38,695 nt of DNA. Source: Alloalcanivorax marinus. Its GTDB lineage: Bacteria; Pseudomonadota; Gammaproteobacteria; Pseudomonadales; Alcanivoracaceae. Shown here piece after piece: positions 37,778-38,695 of the stretch; the stretch's first letter is position 1; every line of letters begins with the position of its first letter. The notes below the pieces were generated by a model. It worked only from the letters and a program-made list of their open reading frames with translations, was not told the DNA's origin and did no database searches. A program made the position numbers and the translations under genes. The stretch is taken from NCBI RefSeq assembly GCF_016906305.1, contig NZ_JADDOL010000025.1, positions 1 through 38,695 on the forward strand, read 5' to 3'.

Positions 37778-38557
37778 ATGCGCAAACATTGGTTGGCCCT
37801 GGCGGCCTGTGGCGCGGCCCTGGGGCCGGTGCTGTCGTACGCCCAGGAGGCGGAAAACGCGGATCAGGAGACCGCCGAGGAACGGGCCTGGGACATCGAG
37901 GTGGAAGCCTCCTACCTGCTCAAAAGCGGCAACAGCGACTCCGAATCCATCGTGGGCAAGGCCAACGCCACCCATGAGGGCATCAACTGGCGCCAGACCG
38001 CCAAGGCGGAAAGCGTGAACACCGTGGGCGAGAACGACGACGGCGAGCAGGAACGCACCGCCGAGCGCTACTACGCCTCCTACAAGCTGGACCGCAAGCT
38101 GGCGGACAACAACTACCTGTTTAACGTCCTCACCTACGACAAGGACACCTTCTCCGGCTACCAGTACCAGGCCAGCTACGCGCTCGGTCTGGGTCGCCGT
38201 TTCATCGACACCCCGGCGCACACCCTGGACCTGGAAGCCGGTCCCGGTTATCGCGTGGAGTGCCTGGAGCCGGAAACCGGCTACGCGGATTGTGACGACA
38301 AGGAAGAAAGCCTGATCGGCCGTTTCGCGGGCAGCTACAAATGGAAGATCAGCGACACCGCATCCTTTCGGCAGAATCTGAGCACCGAGGTGGGCGACGA
38401 GAACACCACGCTGCGCTCGGAGACGTCCCTGACCTCCCGCATCAACGACCATTTCGCCCTGCGGCTCACTCACCTGATCACCCGCGACTCGGAAGTCCCG
38501 GCCGGCACCCACAAAACCGACCAGGAAACCACCGCCTCCGTGGTCTACACCTTCTAA
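37778..38557 (+). CDS. DUF481-family outer-membrane protein (YdiY-like)
   Basis: This 259-aa protein has a signal peptide (MRKHWLALAACGAALGPVLS, cleavage probably at SYA/QEA). A beta-rich body of alternating polar and aromatic strands follows, typical of DUF481: WDIEVEASYLLKSGNSDSES near the start and the C-terminal strand TTASVVYTF with terminal phenylalanine. A pair of cysteines (near 176 and 185) may form a disulphide. Family members are predicted small outer-membrane barrels, some induced by salt; the role is unknown. ATG at 37778 is preceded by GGAGGAG. It is divergent from metH. Confidence 0.88.
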   Translation: MRKHWLALAACGAALGPVLSYAQEAENADQETAEERAWDIEVEASYLLKSGNSDSESIVGKANATHEGINWRQTAKAESVNTVGENDDGEQERTAERYYASYKLDRKLADNNYLFNVLTYDKDTFSGYQYQASYALGLGRRFIDTPAHTLDLEAGPGYRVECLEPETGYADCDDKEESLIGRFAGSYKWKISDTASFRQNLSTEVGDENTTLRSETSLTSRINDHFALRLTHLITRDSEVPAGTHKTDQETTASVVYTF

Positions 38558-38572
38558 GCAGGCGGGGCCTTT

Positions 38573-38594
38573 TCGCGGCTAAAGCCGCTCCTAC
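38573..38594. repeat. Single REP half-site
   Basis: TCGCGGCTAAAGCCGCTCCT+AC is identical to the left arm of the REP pair at 16084-16105, but the partner arm is absent here. It begins 16 bp after the DUF481 stop. Confidence 0.8.
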
Positions 38595-38595
38595 C

Positions 38596-38619
38596 GCTCC
38601 ATCCACGGTTGGATGGAGC
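38596..38619. terminator. Hairpin after the DUF481 gene
   Basis: A perfect 10-base stem GCTCCATCCA/TGGATGGAGC around CGGT lies 38 bp after the stop codon. There is no T-tract, so termination is uncertain; it also abuts the terminal repeat. Confidence 0.5.
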
Positions 38620-38695
38620 CGTGGCGCCGAGGCTCACTGTTGAGCGACTCAGGGCGCGACGCCCTTCCGGGACCCTTGAGAACAGGACGTTCGAA
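38619..38695 (+). repeat. Dispersed palindromic repeat, right window end
   Basis: This is the inverted near-copy of bases 8-84, ending at TTCGAA exactly where the window stops. It carries CCTTCCGGGACCCT and AACAGGACGTT in the same order as the complete element at 219-313; the second half of the element lies beyond the window. Confidence 0.85.

Overview
The window is GC-rich gammaproteobacterial chromosome. The gene order gacA-uvrC-pgsA-tRNA-Gly-tRNA-Cys-tRNA-Leu, the type II secretion genes, cobalamin-dependent methionine synthase, the TRAP/acyl-CoA catabolic block and 'GTAGGAGCGGCT' REP repeats suit a marine, Alcanivorax-like or Pseudomonas-related organism. This assignment is inferred from protein character and gene order; no search was run. 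Both ends of the window run into inverted copies of one dispersed palindromic repeat (8-84 and 38619-38695), so the sequence may be a whole contig broken at repeats.

Layout. 1-500 is a repeat-rich spacer, followed by a small ABM-type monooxygenase (501-782). It converges on a minus-strand operon: cstA-type transporter, a small protein ending in Cys-Cys, and a cysteine-free ArsA/Get3-like ATPase (792-3778). A 268-bp MITE-like element with 25-bp perfect terminal inverted repeats sits in the next spacer (3907-4174). Then come gacA, uvrC, pgsA and three tRNAs (4257-8015), with a partial duplicate of the tRNA-Gly 3' half.

8090-16072 is a catabolic block. It has a TetR regulator, a TAXI-type TRAP transporter (minus strand), and a divergent acyl-CoA ligase, acyl-CoA dehydrogenase and SDR (plus strand). 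The divergent spacer holds two near-identical 14-bp palindromes, one just downstream of each predicted promoter. This suggests one repressor controls uptake and CoA-dependent oxidation of a carboxylic acid.

16333-33718 is one long plus-strand run with very short or overlapping junctions. It encodes a 1221-aa hybrid histidine kinase with three receiver domains, CheR, a single-domain receiver, a CheB esterase without receiver, a REC-(PAS-like)-PilZ protein, then gspE-F-G-H-I-J-K-L-M, a DUF1461-like membrane protein and a degenerate PEP-utilising-enzyme-like protein. No chemoreceptor, CheA or CheW lies in the window, and gspC, gspD, gspN and gspO are missing from the cluster. The most interesting hypothesis here is that a chemotaxis-derived methylation/phosphorelay/PilZ module is wired to a type II secretion machine.

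33719-33858 holds three arrays of four heptamers each between convergent genes. metH (minus strand) and a DUF481 outer-membrane protein (plus strand) are divergent and end the window.
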